Of a DNA stretch of 64,000 nt, positions 9,383 to 18,672 are shown piece after piece. Position 1 is the stretch's first letter; every line of letters starts with the position of its first letter. Source of the DNA: Oculatella sp. LEGE 06141 (lineage in GTDB: Bacteria; Cyanobacteriota; Cyanobacteriia; Elainellales; Elainellaceae); the NCBI RefSeq assembly GCF_015207605.1, contig NZ_JADEWO010000032.1:1-64000 (forward strand). Reading direction: 5' to 3'. Below the pieces are notes generated by a model, which saw only the letters and a list, made by a program, of their open reading frames with translations, had not been told where the DNA came from and ran no database searches. Position numbers and translations under genes: made by a program.

Positions 9383-9553
9383 ATCTCTAATTGCAGTATT
9401 TTTGATTTGCTTCGTTGCCGGGGCGATCGTCCGTTGGTGTAGCAACATACCTCTTTTGCAATCTGCCAGTCTGCGGAAAATGGATTTCCTTGCATGTAGA
9501 TTGCAGAATATTCAATCGCTACATTTAACTGGATTTCAATCCTAGAGGTTTCT

Positions 9554-10678
9554 ATGCCGATTTTGCGTCCTCCGGTTGGCACGTTGATTAACAATGCCCG
9601 ATTTAGTGCGGCTGATCTGGCTGCTTTGCGGAAGTCTATTCAAGCTCGAACTGCAACCGTTGAGGATGCTAAACTCATTGTCAGCCGTTACGCCGACACG
9701 CTAGAGCCAGGGGTGGGAAATCAGTTGCGATCGCTGCTCCGCAGTTTGGGCAGCCCTCACAACGTTGAAGCGGCGATCGCCAACCTTGCCAGTGATACTG
9801 GGTTGCTAAACGGGCAGGTGATTCTACCGGATAGTGGCCGCAAGCATCCTTCTGTGCGGAACGTGCAACGCGCACTCATTGCCCTGGCCAGCCGTACCCA
9901 ACAGCTTGGCTACATGCTGCCAAAATTTGGGGCAGATGGGGACTACGGCAACGAAACCATACAAGCGGTGAAAGTGTTTCAGCAGCGGCAGGGTTTGGCA
10001 GCCACGGGCAAAGTGGATGCGCGAACGGCTAAAGCCCTGGATCAGGCTCTACGCAACACCCGCGTACCGGGCATTATGAGCGCTACGTCACACGATATTG
10101 CCAGTGCAGCCAGAGAACTGTGTACTGGCACGATCGCAGCACACTACGGGGTGCCCAAACCGTGGATCAATATTGACCCCAACCATAATGTGCCAGTGGA
10201 GCGACCGTTTGAGTTTTTAACCAACAAGTGGAAATGTAATTTGTTTGGCGGCAACGTGCTGCGTAAAGGCGGATTTGAGCCGCCGTACTACGGCAATCAG
10301 GGCAAAGGAGAATACCCCAATGCCAACCAGTGGTTTAAGTGGAGCGACAAGTATGCCGTCCAGAACGGCAACAAAGTTCACTTTCAACTGATTGCTGAGG
10401 TTTCGTACGACACATTACAAGGAGAGGTTTTACGGCAGGCGATCGGCACTCTACTGTCGAAAGCGCAACCGGGCGATTGTCTGATGGCCGATCACCTTGG
10501 TACCCAGGTAGCAGACGGCGGACATACTCGCGTCACAGTAGCCAACAGTTTCCACATCGATGGCCTGGTTCAATTTGCTCAAGCAGGATTTGACCGTGCC
10601 GAAGTTCGGCAAGAAGGAATCGACTCGCTTGAATATGAAGAACATATCTGGCTGCTGCGTCCAACGGTTCGCATGTAG
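9554..10678 (+). CDS. Peptidoglycan-binding protein with putative cysteine-peptidase domain
   Basis: Residues about 93-165 form a PG_binding_1 domain (HPSVRNVQRALIAL ... FGADGDYGNETIQAVKVFQ). The C-terminal half contains NKWKCNLFGGNVLRKGG with Cys228, and GGHTRV with His324. This spacing recalls NlpC/P60- and CHAP-like cell-wall peptidases, in which a KCN-type cysteine and a later histidine are catalytic. That reading is inference and the domain is divergent. There is no signal peptide, so if it acts on the wall it needs another export route or works on cell lysis. It stands alone, 160 bp after an inverted-repeat element. Confidence 0.7.
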   Translation: MPILRPPVGTLINNARFSAADLAALRKSIQARTATVEDAKLIVSRYADTLEPGVGNQLRSLLRSLGSPHNVEAAIANLASDTGLLNGQVILPDSGRKHPSVRNVQRALIALASRTQQLGYMLPKFGADGDYGNETIQAVKVFQQRQGLAATGKVDARTAKALDQALRNTRVPGIMSATSHDIASAARELCTGTIAAHYGVPKPWINIDPNHNVPVERPFEFLTNKWKCNLFGGNVLRKGGFEPPYYGNQGKGEYPNANQWFKWSDKYAVQNGNKVHFQLIAEVSYDTLQGEVLRQAIGTLLSKAQPGDCLMADHLGTQVADGGHTRVTVANSFHIDGLVQFAQAGFDRAEVRQEGIDSLEYEEHIWLLRPTVRM

Positions 10679-10777
10679 CCTGACTAGCCCATGACGTTCT
10701 AGAGAATTGGTTTTGATTTTTTGATTTGGGGCATGGAGTGATCTGATTACGATACCCATTCCCCTGAATCGAAACAG

Positions 10778-13162
10778 CTATGCTGCGTTGATGTTGACTC
10801 GAACAAAGTCAGCCGCAGTGAGGTCATCGGCTGAAACGTTGCGAAGGGTTGCCAACTGAGCGTTTTGGAAACTAATTTGGGTGTTACTGCCACGCGTGGT
10901 AATGGTCAAGTTACCAAAGCGCAAATTGCCTGTTAAGCCCAACCGATCTTGGCCATCGTTGAAGTCTTGAATCAGATCTACACCGTTCCCCCGTTGCAGC
11001 ACAAAGATATCGCGCCCGCCGCCGCCACGGAGGATATCGCTGCCACCCCCGCCAATTAGCGTATCTTGACCCAAACCGCCCACTAATCGATCGCGCCCTG
11101 TGCCACCCAAAAGGCGATCGTTGCCATTGCGTCCGGTGAGCGTATCCTCGCCAGCCAAACCAATCAAGACATCATCACTGGGGCCACCAATCAGCCGATC
11201 GTTGCCGCTAGTACCTGTGCTGCGAGTGCCGAGAACCGTGTCTCTGCGAACAGCGACATTTTGAATTCGCAAATCGCCGGATGGCTCGGTGTCGGCATCA
11301 TTGAAGGACATGGTTCGAAAGTTGGCGAGCAGGTATTCTGCTAACGCATCTTGCTCAGTTCCCGGTGCGGCAAAGGTAGCGGCTCCAGCGGCAATGTTAA
11401 CAGGGCCGTCTACCCGTCCGTTCAGGTTGAGGTCGCGTTCGTCACCGTCAAAAACGCCGTTTCCGTTTGCATCTTCGCCCAAAAAATCAACCCGATTGGC
11501 AAAGGTAGGATTAGCGGCAATGAAGTCATCAAAGGGATAGCCGTCTCCCCCATCTGCCAGGAAACTTAAGGTAACAATACGAATAGCTCGGCCTGGATCG
11601 CCAACCACTTCACCATCGCGAGCGATCGTATCTAGCAATTGACCGGATTGATCTTTAACGGACAATGACAGGACGCGATCGCCAGCCGGACGAGCGGCAT
11701 CATAACTAAAGGCCAGCCCGCCAATTTGGGGAAACTGTCCTGGAGTTGCGCCAGCCGCCGTTTGTGAAACGCCATGCTCTACAATTTGCAATAACTGCTG
11801 CGCCGTCAGCGTAACCAGCGCCAGCGCATTGTTAAAGCTGAGCGCATTTTGCACATCCAATTGAGAGATATCCCCTGCTTGCTTACCTGCTAGTTCGTTT
11901 GCGGCAGGGGGGCTTTTGATGAAATCATCGGGGTTGGTGGCTCCGGTTGGAACGTCGATCGAGCCAATATCATTCCGAATACCGCCCCCATTCTTAATCG
12001 AGACGAGAACCGTTGGATCAACCTGCTGCCCCACAGCCAAATTGGCATCAGCCGTCAAATTACCCAGGTTTGTCTCCTGGGTGCGAACATCACCACGGGT
12101 GCCATTGAGAAACACCTCAGTGCGACCGAAAATGTTGCCTTCCTGTACTGCGATCACCTGCGACAGCGCTTGAGTAATCGCCACGACTTCTGGGTCGGGA
12201 GTGCCGCCAACCGCCGCAACGCCTTGTTCATCAGTAGCATAGGCTCCACTCACATTGGCATCAATGCTAGTGGGAATGATGACACCGTTATCGTCGAAAT
12301 CTACAACTAAGCGCCCTACGTATTTGTAATTGCCGTCGGTGTTGATAATGGCGATCGGCTGTCCGGTTGCAGACTGAGTTAGGATTGGATAGGCCCCTTC
12401 ATTCTGATCGCCCGCACGAAGCCGATCCGTGCTGTCTGACAACAGCGTGTTTGAACCGCCCGCCATAACAATGTCTACATTTCTCAGCAATGGAGCGAGC
12501 TGTTGTTCTAGCGCAATTTGCTGAAGGTGAGACAGCAAAACGACTTTGTTAACGCCCGTTGCCGTGAGTGCATCCACTTCTTGCTGAATCTCAGCCGCCA
12601 ACGATTGCAGATCGCTTGCATTGGGCGGCAGAACCGTCACACCACCGGGAGATGAGATGGTGCGAAGCGTTGGGGTTGTTGCACCAACGACTCCAACCGT
12701 TTCACCGTTCACCGTAATCACAGTGCTGGCAGCAATCTTGCCAGGAATGCTGCTGGCCTGTTGACCATTGTTGGTGACCAAACCCGCCAAACTGCTGTCA
12801 GTGCTAAAGTCGAGGTTAGCGCTAAGATAAGGGAACTGTGCGCCTACATATCCCGTACTGGGTGTAAGCACATCAGCAACAACGCCCGTGCCCCGATCGA
12901 ATTCGTGGTTTCCAAAGGCGATCGCCTGAAACCCTAGCTCGTTTTGAATCAGAATATCACCACGTCCAACCCCTCCAAACACCTCATCGCTGGCCGAGAA
13001 GAATGCACCTGGAATGTACGCGTCCCCTGAAGAGAGTACCAGCGTGTTGGGGAAGTCGTCTCGTAGCGCATTGAGGACAGCCGAGAACCGGGGAGCATCT
13101 TGCAGAGCCGCTATCCCAGCTTCCTGATCGGAAGCGTGTAACAGTTGGAGTTTAAAGACCAT
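10778..13162 (-). CDS. Metallophosphatase/5'-nucleotidase with C-terminal RTX calcium-binding repeats
   Basis: A 794-residue protein. Residues 1 to about 330 are a calcineurin-like metallophosphatase domain (LVLSSGDAYIPG, AIAFGNHEFDRG). A 5'-nucleotidase C-terminal domain follows (NLTADANLAVG, IKNGGGIRNDIG). Next come two EF-hand-like loops (DANGNGVFDGDE, LNLNGRVDG) and, at about 690-765, GGxGxDxL-type RTX nonapeptides. RTX repeats and the lack of an N-terminal signal point to type I secretion. The first metal motif reads HASDQEAG where most relatives have HxNDxHG; I recall this variant in cyanobacterial extracellular phosphatases. The substrate is probably nucleotides or other phosphate esters. 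No Pho box was convincing upstream. Confidence 0.9.
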   Translation of the reverse strand: MVFKLQLLHASDQEAGIAALQDAPRFSAVLNALRDDFPNTLVLSSGDAYIPGAFFSASDEVFGGVGRGDILIQNELGFQAIAFGNHEFDRGTGVVADVLTPSTGYVGAQFPYLSANLDFSTDSSLAGLVTNNGQQASSIPGKIAASTVITVNGETVGVVGATTPTLRTISSPGGVTVLPPNASDLQSLAAEIQQEVDALTATGVNKVVLLSHLQQIALEQQLAPLLRNVDIVMAGGSNTLLSDSTDRLRAGDQNEGAYPILTQSATGQPIAIINTDGNYKYVGRLVVDFDDNGVIIPTSIDANVSGAYATDEQGVAAVGGTPDPEVVAITQALSQVIAVQEGNIFGRTEVFLNGTRGDVRTQETNLGNLTADANLAVGQQVDPTVLVSIKNGGGIRNDIGSIDVPTGATNPDDFIKSPPAANELAGKQAGDISQLDVQNALSFNNALALVTLTAQQLLQIVEHGVSQTAAGATPGQFPQIGGLAFSYDAARPAGDRVLSLSVKDQSGQLLDTIARDGEVVGDPGRAIRIVTLSFLADGGDGYPFDDFIAANPTFANRVDFLGEDANGNGVFDGDERDLNLNGRVDGPVNIAAGAATFAAPGTEQDALAEYLLANFRTMSFNDADTEPSGDLRIQNVAVRRDTVLGTRSTGTSGNDRLIGGPSDDVLIGLAGEDTLTGRNGNDRLLGGTGRDRLVGGLGQDTLIGGGGSDILRGGGGRDIFVLQRGNGVDLIQDFNDGQDRLGLTGNLRFGNLTITTRGSNTQISFQNAQLATLRNVSADDLTAADFVRVNINAA

Positions 13163-13422
13163 GATTTGTGTTGGGTAGTAAATCTAATAGAATTACGTTC
13201 TTCGCATATCAGTCTCCAAACATCCCACGGCAACGTTAAGGCACTCTCATGATCTGATTAAGTGTCTACGTACAGTCGTAGGGGAAGTAATCATGCCCCA
13301 AGTCCGTTCGATACGTTCACCGCTCGGTGAGTGGCGAAAAATCCTCACCTTTTGCGTTAGCGCAGTTTTGATGTGTTGTTTGATAATTAAATTGGTAAGA
13401 CATTCGGCTGCTAGCGCTAGAT

Positions 13423-15918
13423 TTGACAACTTTGATTCAATCAGAAACTCTCGAACTACTGGAATGGTCGCGGTTGTGCCAGCATTTAGCCACGTTTGCG
13501 GCAACCAAGCTGGGATCTGCGGCAGCACAACGTCTCAAAATTCCAACCACAATCGAGCACAGCTTGACCTTGCTGGCACAAACCCAGGAAGTGTATGAGT
13601 TAGAGAGCCAGTTACCGAGTGGATTGTCGTTTGAAGGCGTTCAGGATATTGGCGAATCGCTCGATCGCGCCGAACTGCAAGGATTATTGGGCGGTGTTGA
13701 ACTGCTGGCGATCGCCACCACGTTATCGGGTGCAAGGCAACTGCGGCGTGTGATCGACAACCAGCCCGATCTGCCCGTGCTGAAAGCCCTGGTGGCCGAT
13801 CTGCGTACCTATCCAGAACTGGAGCAAGAAATTCACCGCTGCATTGACGAACGGGGACGCGTTGCCGATCGCGCCAGTTCTAAATTAGAAGAGATTCGCG
13901 AAAAACTGCGGCAACAGCGCGATCGCATCTACAGCCTTCTGCAACGCATTTTGCAACGGCAGGCTAACGCCGTGCAGGAACCGCTGATTACCCAACGGGG
14001 CGATCGCTTTGTAATTCCCGTTAAAGCGCCTCAAAAAGATGCCATTCCGGGCATTGTGCATGATGCTTCTAGCAGTGGCGCAACCCTATACGTGGAGCCA
14101 AACAGCATCGTTAGTTTGGGCAACCAAATGCGGCAACTGATCCGGCAAGAGAAAACCGAAGAGGAAGCTATTTTTCGCGCCCTGACCGAGCAAGTGGCTG
14201 CCGTCAAACCCGACCTGGAACGGCTGCTGGCGATCGCCACTACGTTGGATTTGGCAACGGCACGGGCGCGTTACAGCCTGTGGTTGGAAGCCAATCCACC
14301 CCGGTTCATTCCCTTTAACGCAGCAGAAGCGGGTCAAGCTCCTGAACCCACCGTGCTTCGCCAACTGCGCCATCCATTGCTCGTTTGGCAACAGCACCAT
14401 GAACAAGGCTCAGCGGTTGTGCCAATCGACCTGGTGATTCAGCCGCGTATTCGCGTTGTAGCCATTACTGGCCCCAACACGGGTGGCAAAACGGTAACCC
14501 TCAAAACCCTGGGATTAGCCGCACTAATGGCAAAAGTGGGGCTGTTTGTCCCCGCACGGGAACCCGTGGAGATTCCGTGGTTTGACCAGATTCTGGCTGA
14601 TATTGGTGATGAACAGTCGCTAGAACAGAGTCTATCTACGTTTTCGGGGCATATCCGCCGCATTAGCCGCATTCTGGCAGCACTGGATACCTCTACTACT
14701 GATCTCCCCAGCCACGAAGACGTTAGTGAACCGATCGAGACAGCAACTGACTCTTCAACGCCGCCGCCCCCTCTTTCCAATACGTTAGTGCTGCTGGATG
14801 AAGTGGGGGCTGGCACTGACCCATCTGAAGGAAGCGCGTTGGCGATCGCGCTATTGCGTCACTTAGCCGACCATAATCTGCTCACCGTGGCAACTACTCA
14901 CTTTGGCGAACTAAAAGCCCTGAAATATCAGGACGATCGGTTTGAAAATGCCTCAGTTGAATTTGATGATGTTAGCCTGTCTCCTACCTATCGCTTGCTG
15001 TGGGGCATTCCTGGACGCTCCAATGCGCTGGCGATCGCCCGTCGGCTGGGGCTGAATTCAGACATTGTCACCAAGGCCGAACGCCAGGTTGGGGCTGGCT
15101 CCAGCGAAGATGTGAATCAGGTAATTGCTGGCTTAGAAGCCCAACGTCGCCAACAGGAGCAAAAAGCCAAAGAAGCCGCGCAACTGGTGCAGCAAGCCGA
15201 ACGGCTGCATCAACAGGTGTCACGCAAGGCAACCCTGCTTCAGGAACGCGAGCGCGAGCTGCAACAGCAGCAGGAACAGGTGGTACAGCAGGCGATCGCC
15301 GAAGCTAAGGCCGAAATTGCCAGTGTGATTCGCAGACTACAACGAAGCAACGTCACGGCTCAAGCCGCGCAGCAAGCCACTGAACATCTCAACCAAATTG
15401 CCGAGCAACAGTTGCCGTCGCGACGGCAACCCGCCAAACCCAAACCGGGTTTTCGCCCGCAAGTGGGCGATCGCGTTCGCATTCCTCGCCTGGGGCAAAC
15501 GGCTGAGGTCATCACAAATCCCGATGAGGATGGTGAACTCACGGTTCGGTTCGGCTTAATGAAAATGACCGTCTCGTTAGCCGATTTAGAATCGCTGCAA
15601 GGCGAAAAAGCAGAACTGCCCGCCAAACCCAAACCCGCTCCGGAACCAGCACCACCGCCGCCACCCGCCCCAACTGTACGGACTTCCAGCAACACGGTTG
15701 ATCTGCGAGGTAAGCGAGTGGTTGAGTCTGAAGCCGAACTGGAAGAGGCGATCGTATCGGCTCAATCGGGTGCCCTGTGGATTATTCATGGGCACGGCAC
15801 CGGAAAGCTACGGCAAGGGGTACATGAATTCTTGAAACGGCATCCACAAGTCGCACGGTTTGAACTGGCAGAGCAAGCGGAAGGCGGTAGTGGAGTGACG
15901 ATCGCCTACCTGGAATGA
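13423..15918 (+). CDS. mutS2: MutS2 family ATPase / endonuclease
   Basis: MutS2 is the MutS paralogue without the mismatch-recognition domain; it acts on recombination intermediates and, in some bacteria, on collided ribosomes. Walker A is GPNTGGKT (350-357). The ABC signature region is EQSLSTFSGHIRRI and Walker B is LVLLDEVGAGTDPSEG. A coiled coil rich in Gln/Glu follows at about 560-650, and a C-terminal Smr domain (VDLRGKRVVESE, IIHGHGTGKLRQG) carries the nuclease. About 30 residues rich in Ser/Thr/Pro are inserted between the signature and Walker B, and a proline-rich linker precedes Smr. The start is TTG 13423, giving TLIQSETLELLEW as in relatives. Confidence 0.95.
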   Translation: MTTLIQSETLELLEWSRLCQHLATFAATKLGSAAAQRLKIPTTIEHSLTLLAQTQEVYELESQLPSGLSFEGVQDIGESLDRAELQGLLGGVELLAIATTLSGARQLRRVIDNQPDLPVLKALVADLRTYPELEQEIHRCIDERGRVADRASSKLEEIREKLRQQRDRIYSLLQRILQRQANAVQEPLITQRGDRFVIPVKAPQKDAIPGIVHDASSSGATLYVEPNSIVSLGNQMRQLIRQEKTEEEAIFRALTEQVAAVKPDLERLLAIATTLDLATARARYSLWLEANPPRFIPFNAAEAGQAPEPTVLRQLRHPLLVWQQHHEQGSAVVPIDLVIQPRIRVVAITGPNTGGKTVTLKTLGLAALMAKVGLFVPAREPVEIPWFDQILADIGDEQSLEQSLSTFSGHIRRISRILAALDTSTTDLPSHEDVSEPIETATDSSTPPPPLSNTLVLLDEVGAGTDPSEGSALAIALLRHLADHNLLTVATTHFGELKALKYQDDRFENASVEFDDVSLSPTYRLLWGIPGRSNALAIARRLGLNSDIVTKAERQVGAGSSEDVNQVIAGLEAQRRQQEQKAKEAAQLVQQAERLHQQVSRKATLLQERERELQQQQEQVVQQAIAEAKAEIASVIRRLQRSNVTAQAAQQATEHLNQIAEQQLPSRRQPAKPKPGFRPQVGDRVRIPRLGQTAEVITNPDEDGELTVRFGLMKMTVSLADLESLQGEKAELPAKPKPAPEPAPPPPPAPTVRTSSNTVDLRGKRVVESEAELEEAIVSAQSGALWIIHGHGTGKLRQGVHEFLKRHPQVARFELAEQAEGGSGVTIAYLE

Positions 15919-16325
15919 GTCGCTTTCCCGGATCGTACGCTCCGGATCGTACGCCATGTACGATCAAGGCGGGCATTTGGGTACTCTAAGGAACCTACAG
16001 ATGCAATCTAGACAGATGGAATCCAGAGAGGGTTGGCAACAAAGCGATCGTCCTCCGTTAGCGATCTAGCCCTTAATGGTATGGTTGAGGACGGTGCATT
16101 CTACACAAATAGCGTCACCTTTGCTATCGGCGTGCTGTTTTGGATGGGCTGAAGCAGTCCGACTATGGCTAGCCGCTCGCGTTAATGCTGGCTCAATTTT
16201 ACGGTAACCCTGCATACATATCCGTTATGGTGTAGGGTTTACGTTTATCTGTTGGCATTACAACCAATCGCAGGGCAGTGTGTTTACCGCCAATTTGTTG
16301 ATTTCCATCGGCAGTTATCTATCTC
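15919..16325. other. Intergenic region mutS2 to DUF3370 gene
   Basis: About 400 bp. Its left end holds a 14-bp tandem duplication (15928-15941 and 15942-15955, unit CCGGATCGTACGCT, last base differing). Beyond that I see no RNA, repeat or open frame of interest. It should contain the promoter of the next gene. Confidence 0.5.
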
Positions 16326-17927
16326 ATGCTCACATTTTTGGTGTTCTTTCCGTTTGCTCAAATTACGCTTCCTACTCCGCCTGCCGTAAACACACCTCCT
16401 CCTACTATTCGTCGAACAGAAGTGGTTCAATCCCACGAGGTTCGCTCCTTACCAGGGCAGCTAGATGAGGTGCCCGTCTTCAACAGCAACAGTCCAGAGT
16501 TGATTCAGTCTGAAGGCATTTTGCTATCGACCTTTCCACCCGATGGCAAGCGATCGCCCGCCGCACACCTCGACTTTTCGTTTGAGGGACGGTTTGATAT
16601 TTTTGCTCATCATGTTGCCAGAGGGGTTAATGCCGCCGATACCCGAACACGATATTTGGGAATTGTGCTTTACAATCCTGGCCGCGCCCCTGTCACGGTG
16701 GATGTGCTGCAAGCGGTTAGCTATCTTAGCCAGGAAGCGCCCTTTCACGATCTGCCGCCCTATGTTGCCAACCCACTCGGAACGGTTTATTCGGGGCCGG
16801 GTAGCCGCACGACCAATGATATACTGCGTGGGCAGCGGCAACCCTATTTTCCGGCACATGTGGTTATTCCACCCCGGCGCACTTACCTGCTGGTGAATTC
16901 GCCCATTCCGCTACGACGGTTGAATTACTCTCCGGTGAATGGCGCTATACTGCCCGATCCAACACCGCTGATACCCTCGGCTAATGCGGCTACTCCACCC
17001 TCTAGCAATGGAGATGTAAACAGTACTAGCGCTTCTGAGAACGAAACGCTGCGGCTTAATCGTCCCATTCCAATCAATGGCCGATCGCTGCTGATGCATC
17101 TATCGAGCGATGGCCCAGTTTACGTTGCTAGTTTGACGATGCCTGCGCCCCTGATTCTGGGTGGTGGCGAACGTGCCCCGTCTCAGGCGGAGTGGCAAGC
17201 CCTACTTGAGCAAGGGCAACTGGCCGAACCGCGCGATCGCCCCCCCACCTTGCCCAATGTGAGAAGCATTGAACGCTATTATTATGGTCGCGTTGCGGGG
17301 GTGGCTCAGGGGTCGCAGTGGGAGGCTCAACTAACCGATTCTCCACAGAGCGATCGCTTGAGCATTCCATCTCCAGGAGATGCTTTCTCTTATGTGTTGA
17401 GTACTGTTGACCGCAACACCTTTGGCACCGGGCAAATTCAAAGCGCTCCGCTGCTGACACGCTATCCCGATACGGCCTATCGTGCCCACGGCAACTACGG
17501 CATTCAATACAATCTGAGGTTGCCACTGTATAACAATACTGACGAGACTCAAACCGTTGAACTGCTGTTTCAAACGCCCTTGCAAAACGAACAGCCACAG
17601 GGCAATCTGCGATTTTTAGATCCACCCGACGACCGTATCTTCTTTCGGGGGACGGTTCGACTTCGCTACAACGACGATCTAGGAATTAGCCAAACCCGAT
17701 ATTTGCATCTGGTTCAACGGCGCGGACAGCAGGGGCAACCCCTGATGCGACTTAATGTTCCCAGGGGCGATCGACGGTTAGTTCAGGTGGAATTCCTGTA
17801 TCCCCCGGATGCAACGCCTCCCCAAGTGCTGACCGTTCGCACGCTGGATCGCCCCAGGGATGGGTTTTCATCGACAGACACCAGCCGCCCTGGCGTTACA
17901 CCAGAGATTGTTGAACAACCTGAATAA
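16326..17927 (+). CDS. DUF3370 family protein
   Basis: The sequence fits the cyanobacterial DUF3370 family: LPGQLDEVPVFNSN, HLDFSFEGRFDIFAHHVARG, YLGIVLYNPG and FRGTVRLRYNDDLG are spread over 533 residues. The beginning (MLTFLVFFPFAQITLP) is short and hydrophobic and may be a trimmed signal peptide. An in-frame stop at 16299 rules out a longer version, so ATG 16326 is the only start. The middle has a low-complexity Pro/Asn/Ser linker near residues 220-240. The function is unknown. The last 32 bp overlap the 3' end of the convergent Yip1-type gene. Confidence 0.85.
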   Translation: MLTFLVFFPFAQITLPTPPAVNTPPPTIRRTEVVQSHEVRSLPGQLDEVPVFNSNSPELIQSEGILLSTFPPDGKRSPAAHLDFSFEGRFDIFAHHVARGVNAADTRTRYLGIVLYNPGRAPVTVDVLQAVSYLSQEAPFHDLPPYVANPLGTVYSGPGSRTTNDILRGQRQPYFPAHVVIPPRRTYLLVNSPIPLRRLNYSPVNGAILPDPTPLIPSANAATPPSSNGDVNSTSASENETLRLNRPIPINGRSLLMHLSSDGPVYVASLTMPAPLILGGGERAPSQAEWQALLEQGQLAEPRDRPPTLPNVRSIERYYYGRVAGVAQGSQWEAQLTDSPQSDRLSIPSPGDAFSYVLSTVDRNTFGTGQIQSAPLLTRYPDTAYRAHGNYGIQYNLRLPLYNNTDETQTVELLFQTPLQNEQPQGNLRFLDPPDDRIFFRGTVRLRYNDDLGISQTRYLHLVQRRGQQGQPLMRLNVPRGDRRLVQVEFLYPPDATPPQVLTVRTLDRPRDGFSSTDTSRPGVTPEIVEQPE

Positions 17928-18450
17928 ATCCGATCGCTACCTGAACCAACGGCCATCCCACTAAACAAATCAAAGCAGCCCGACGGGTGCTAATGCTTAA
18001 GCCTTCACGGACGGCAACTGTTACCGCTAACAGACTCCAAACGGCTAGCATGAGCGCAATTGGTTGCCCTAACAGTGGAATTAAGGTGAGAAAGTTCAGC
18101 ACTTGCGGCGCATACGCAAATCCGATCGGACTTAACAAATCACCATAGGTTGGGTCAATTGGTTTGAGCCATTGCCCAATTTTGAGGATGGTAAAGGTCC
18201 AAAAATAATAGCCAGCAATCACGCTCAGCGTATTCACCACTAGTGCCATTAGCAGCAACAGCAGGGAAGCCCGGTTTACAATCAAAATTACGGCACCGCC
18301 CATCGCATGAGACCACCCGGCCAACGCTACGATCGCCAACGCCACGTGACGATGTTTCGGGATGTCTAACGCATCCCCATAAATCTTGCCATCCAGGATG
18401 AGTGCATCCCAAAGAGTGGCTCTGAAGCCTTTTACCGTTTTTTTCGTCAC
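17896..18450 (-). CDS. Yip1-family multi-pass membrane protein
   Basis: A 184-residue protein with about five hydrophobic segments, including VALAIVALAGW, LLLLLMALVVNTLSVIAGYYFW and PIALMLAVWSLLAVTVAV. The arrangement and the YGDLLSPIGFAYAPQVLNFL segment match the bacterial Yip1/YIP1 domain family. The function in bacteria is not known. It ends inside the 3' end of the DUF3370 gene on the other strand, so the two transcripts would be complementary over at least 32 bp. Confidence 0.75.
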   Translation of the reverse strand: MTKKTVKGFRATLWDALILDGKIYGDALDIPKHRHVALAIVALAGWSHAMGGAVILIVNRASLLLLLMALVVNTLSVIAGYYFWTFTILKIGQWLKPIDPTYGDLLSPIGFAYAPQVLNFLTLIPLLGQPIALMLAVWSLLAVTVAVREGLSISTRRAALICLVGWPLVQVAIGFIQVVQQSLV

Positions 18451-18538
18451 CGATCGCTATGTCTTGCTCCTCTCAATAGGCGACAATGCCGATATAAAAG
18501 ACGGCCTTAATACCAACCTACAATAAGCTGTCTCACTC

Positions 18539-18634
18539 GGCGTTGCTGATTTGATGGATGAATTTGTAGGGGTAATGCCATGCCATGCCCCTACAAGAAC
18601 GAACCACACCGCTTTCATACCGTCCAGCAATGCC
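18539..18634. mobile_element. Miniature inverted-repeat element with 8-bp target duplication
   Basis: A 96-bp element bounded by GGCGTTGCTGA and CCAGCAATGCC (two mismatches as inverted repeats). It is flanked by exact copies of TCTCACTC (18531-18538 and 18635-18642). An internal hairpin TGTAGGGG...CCCCTACA is present. A related element lies at 22253-22362. No coding capacity. Any start codon for the next gene upstream of 18643 would lie within inserted DNA. Confidence 0.85.
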
Positions 18635-18672
18635 TCTCACTCAACCTCACAGACCCTTTTTCCTTTACTGGG

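Noticed and set aside
9286-9594. 102-codon minus-strand open frame
   Set aside because: It crosses the inverted-repeat element and its hairpin. The sequence is explained by the repeat and the start of the next gene.
13163-13250. Pho box upstream of the metallophosphatase
   Set aside because: Only single CTTAAC-like words are present; the three spaced repeats needed for PhoB binding are not there.
13293-13598. 101-codon open frame before and into mutS2
   Set aside because: It overlaps the start of mutS2 in another frame. Only the first 40 codons lie outside and they show no family likeness.
16280-16468. 62-codon open frame upstream of the DUF3370 gene
   Set aside because: It overlaps that gene in another frame and has no sensible protein features.
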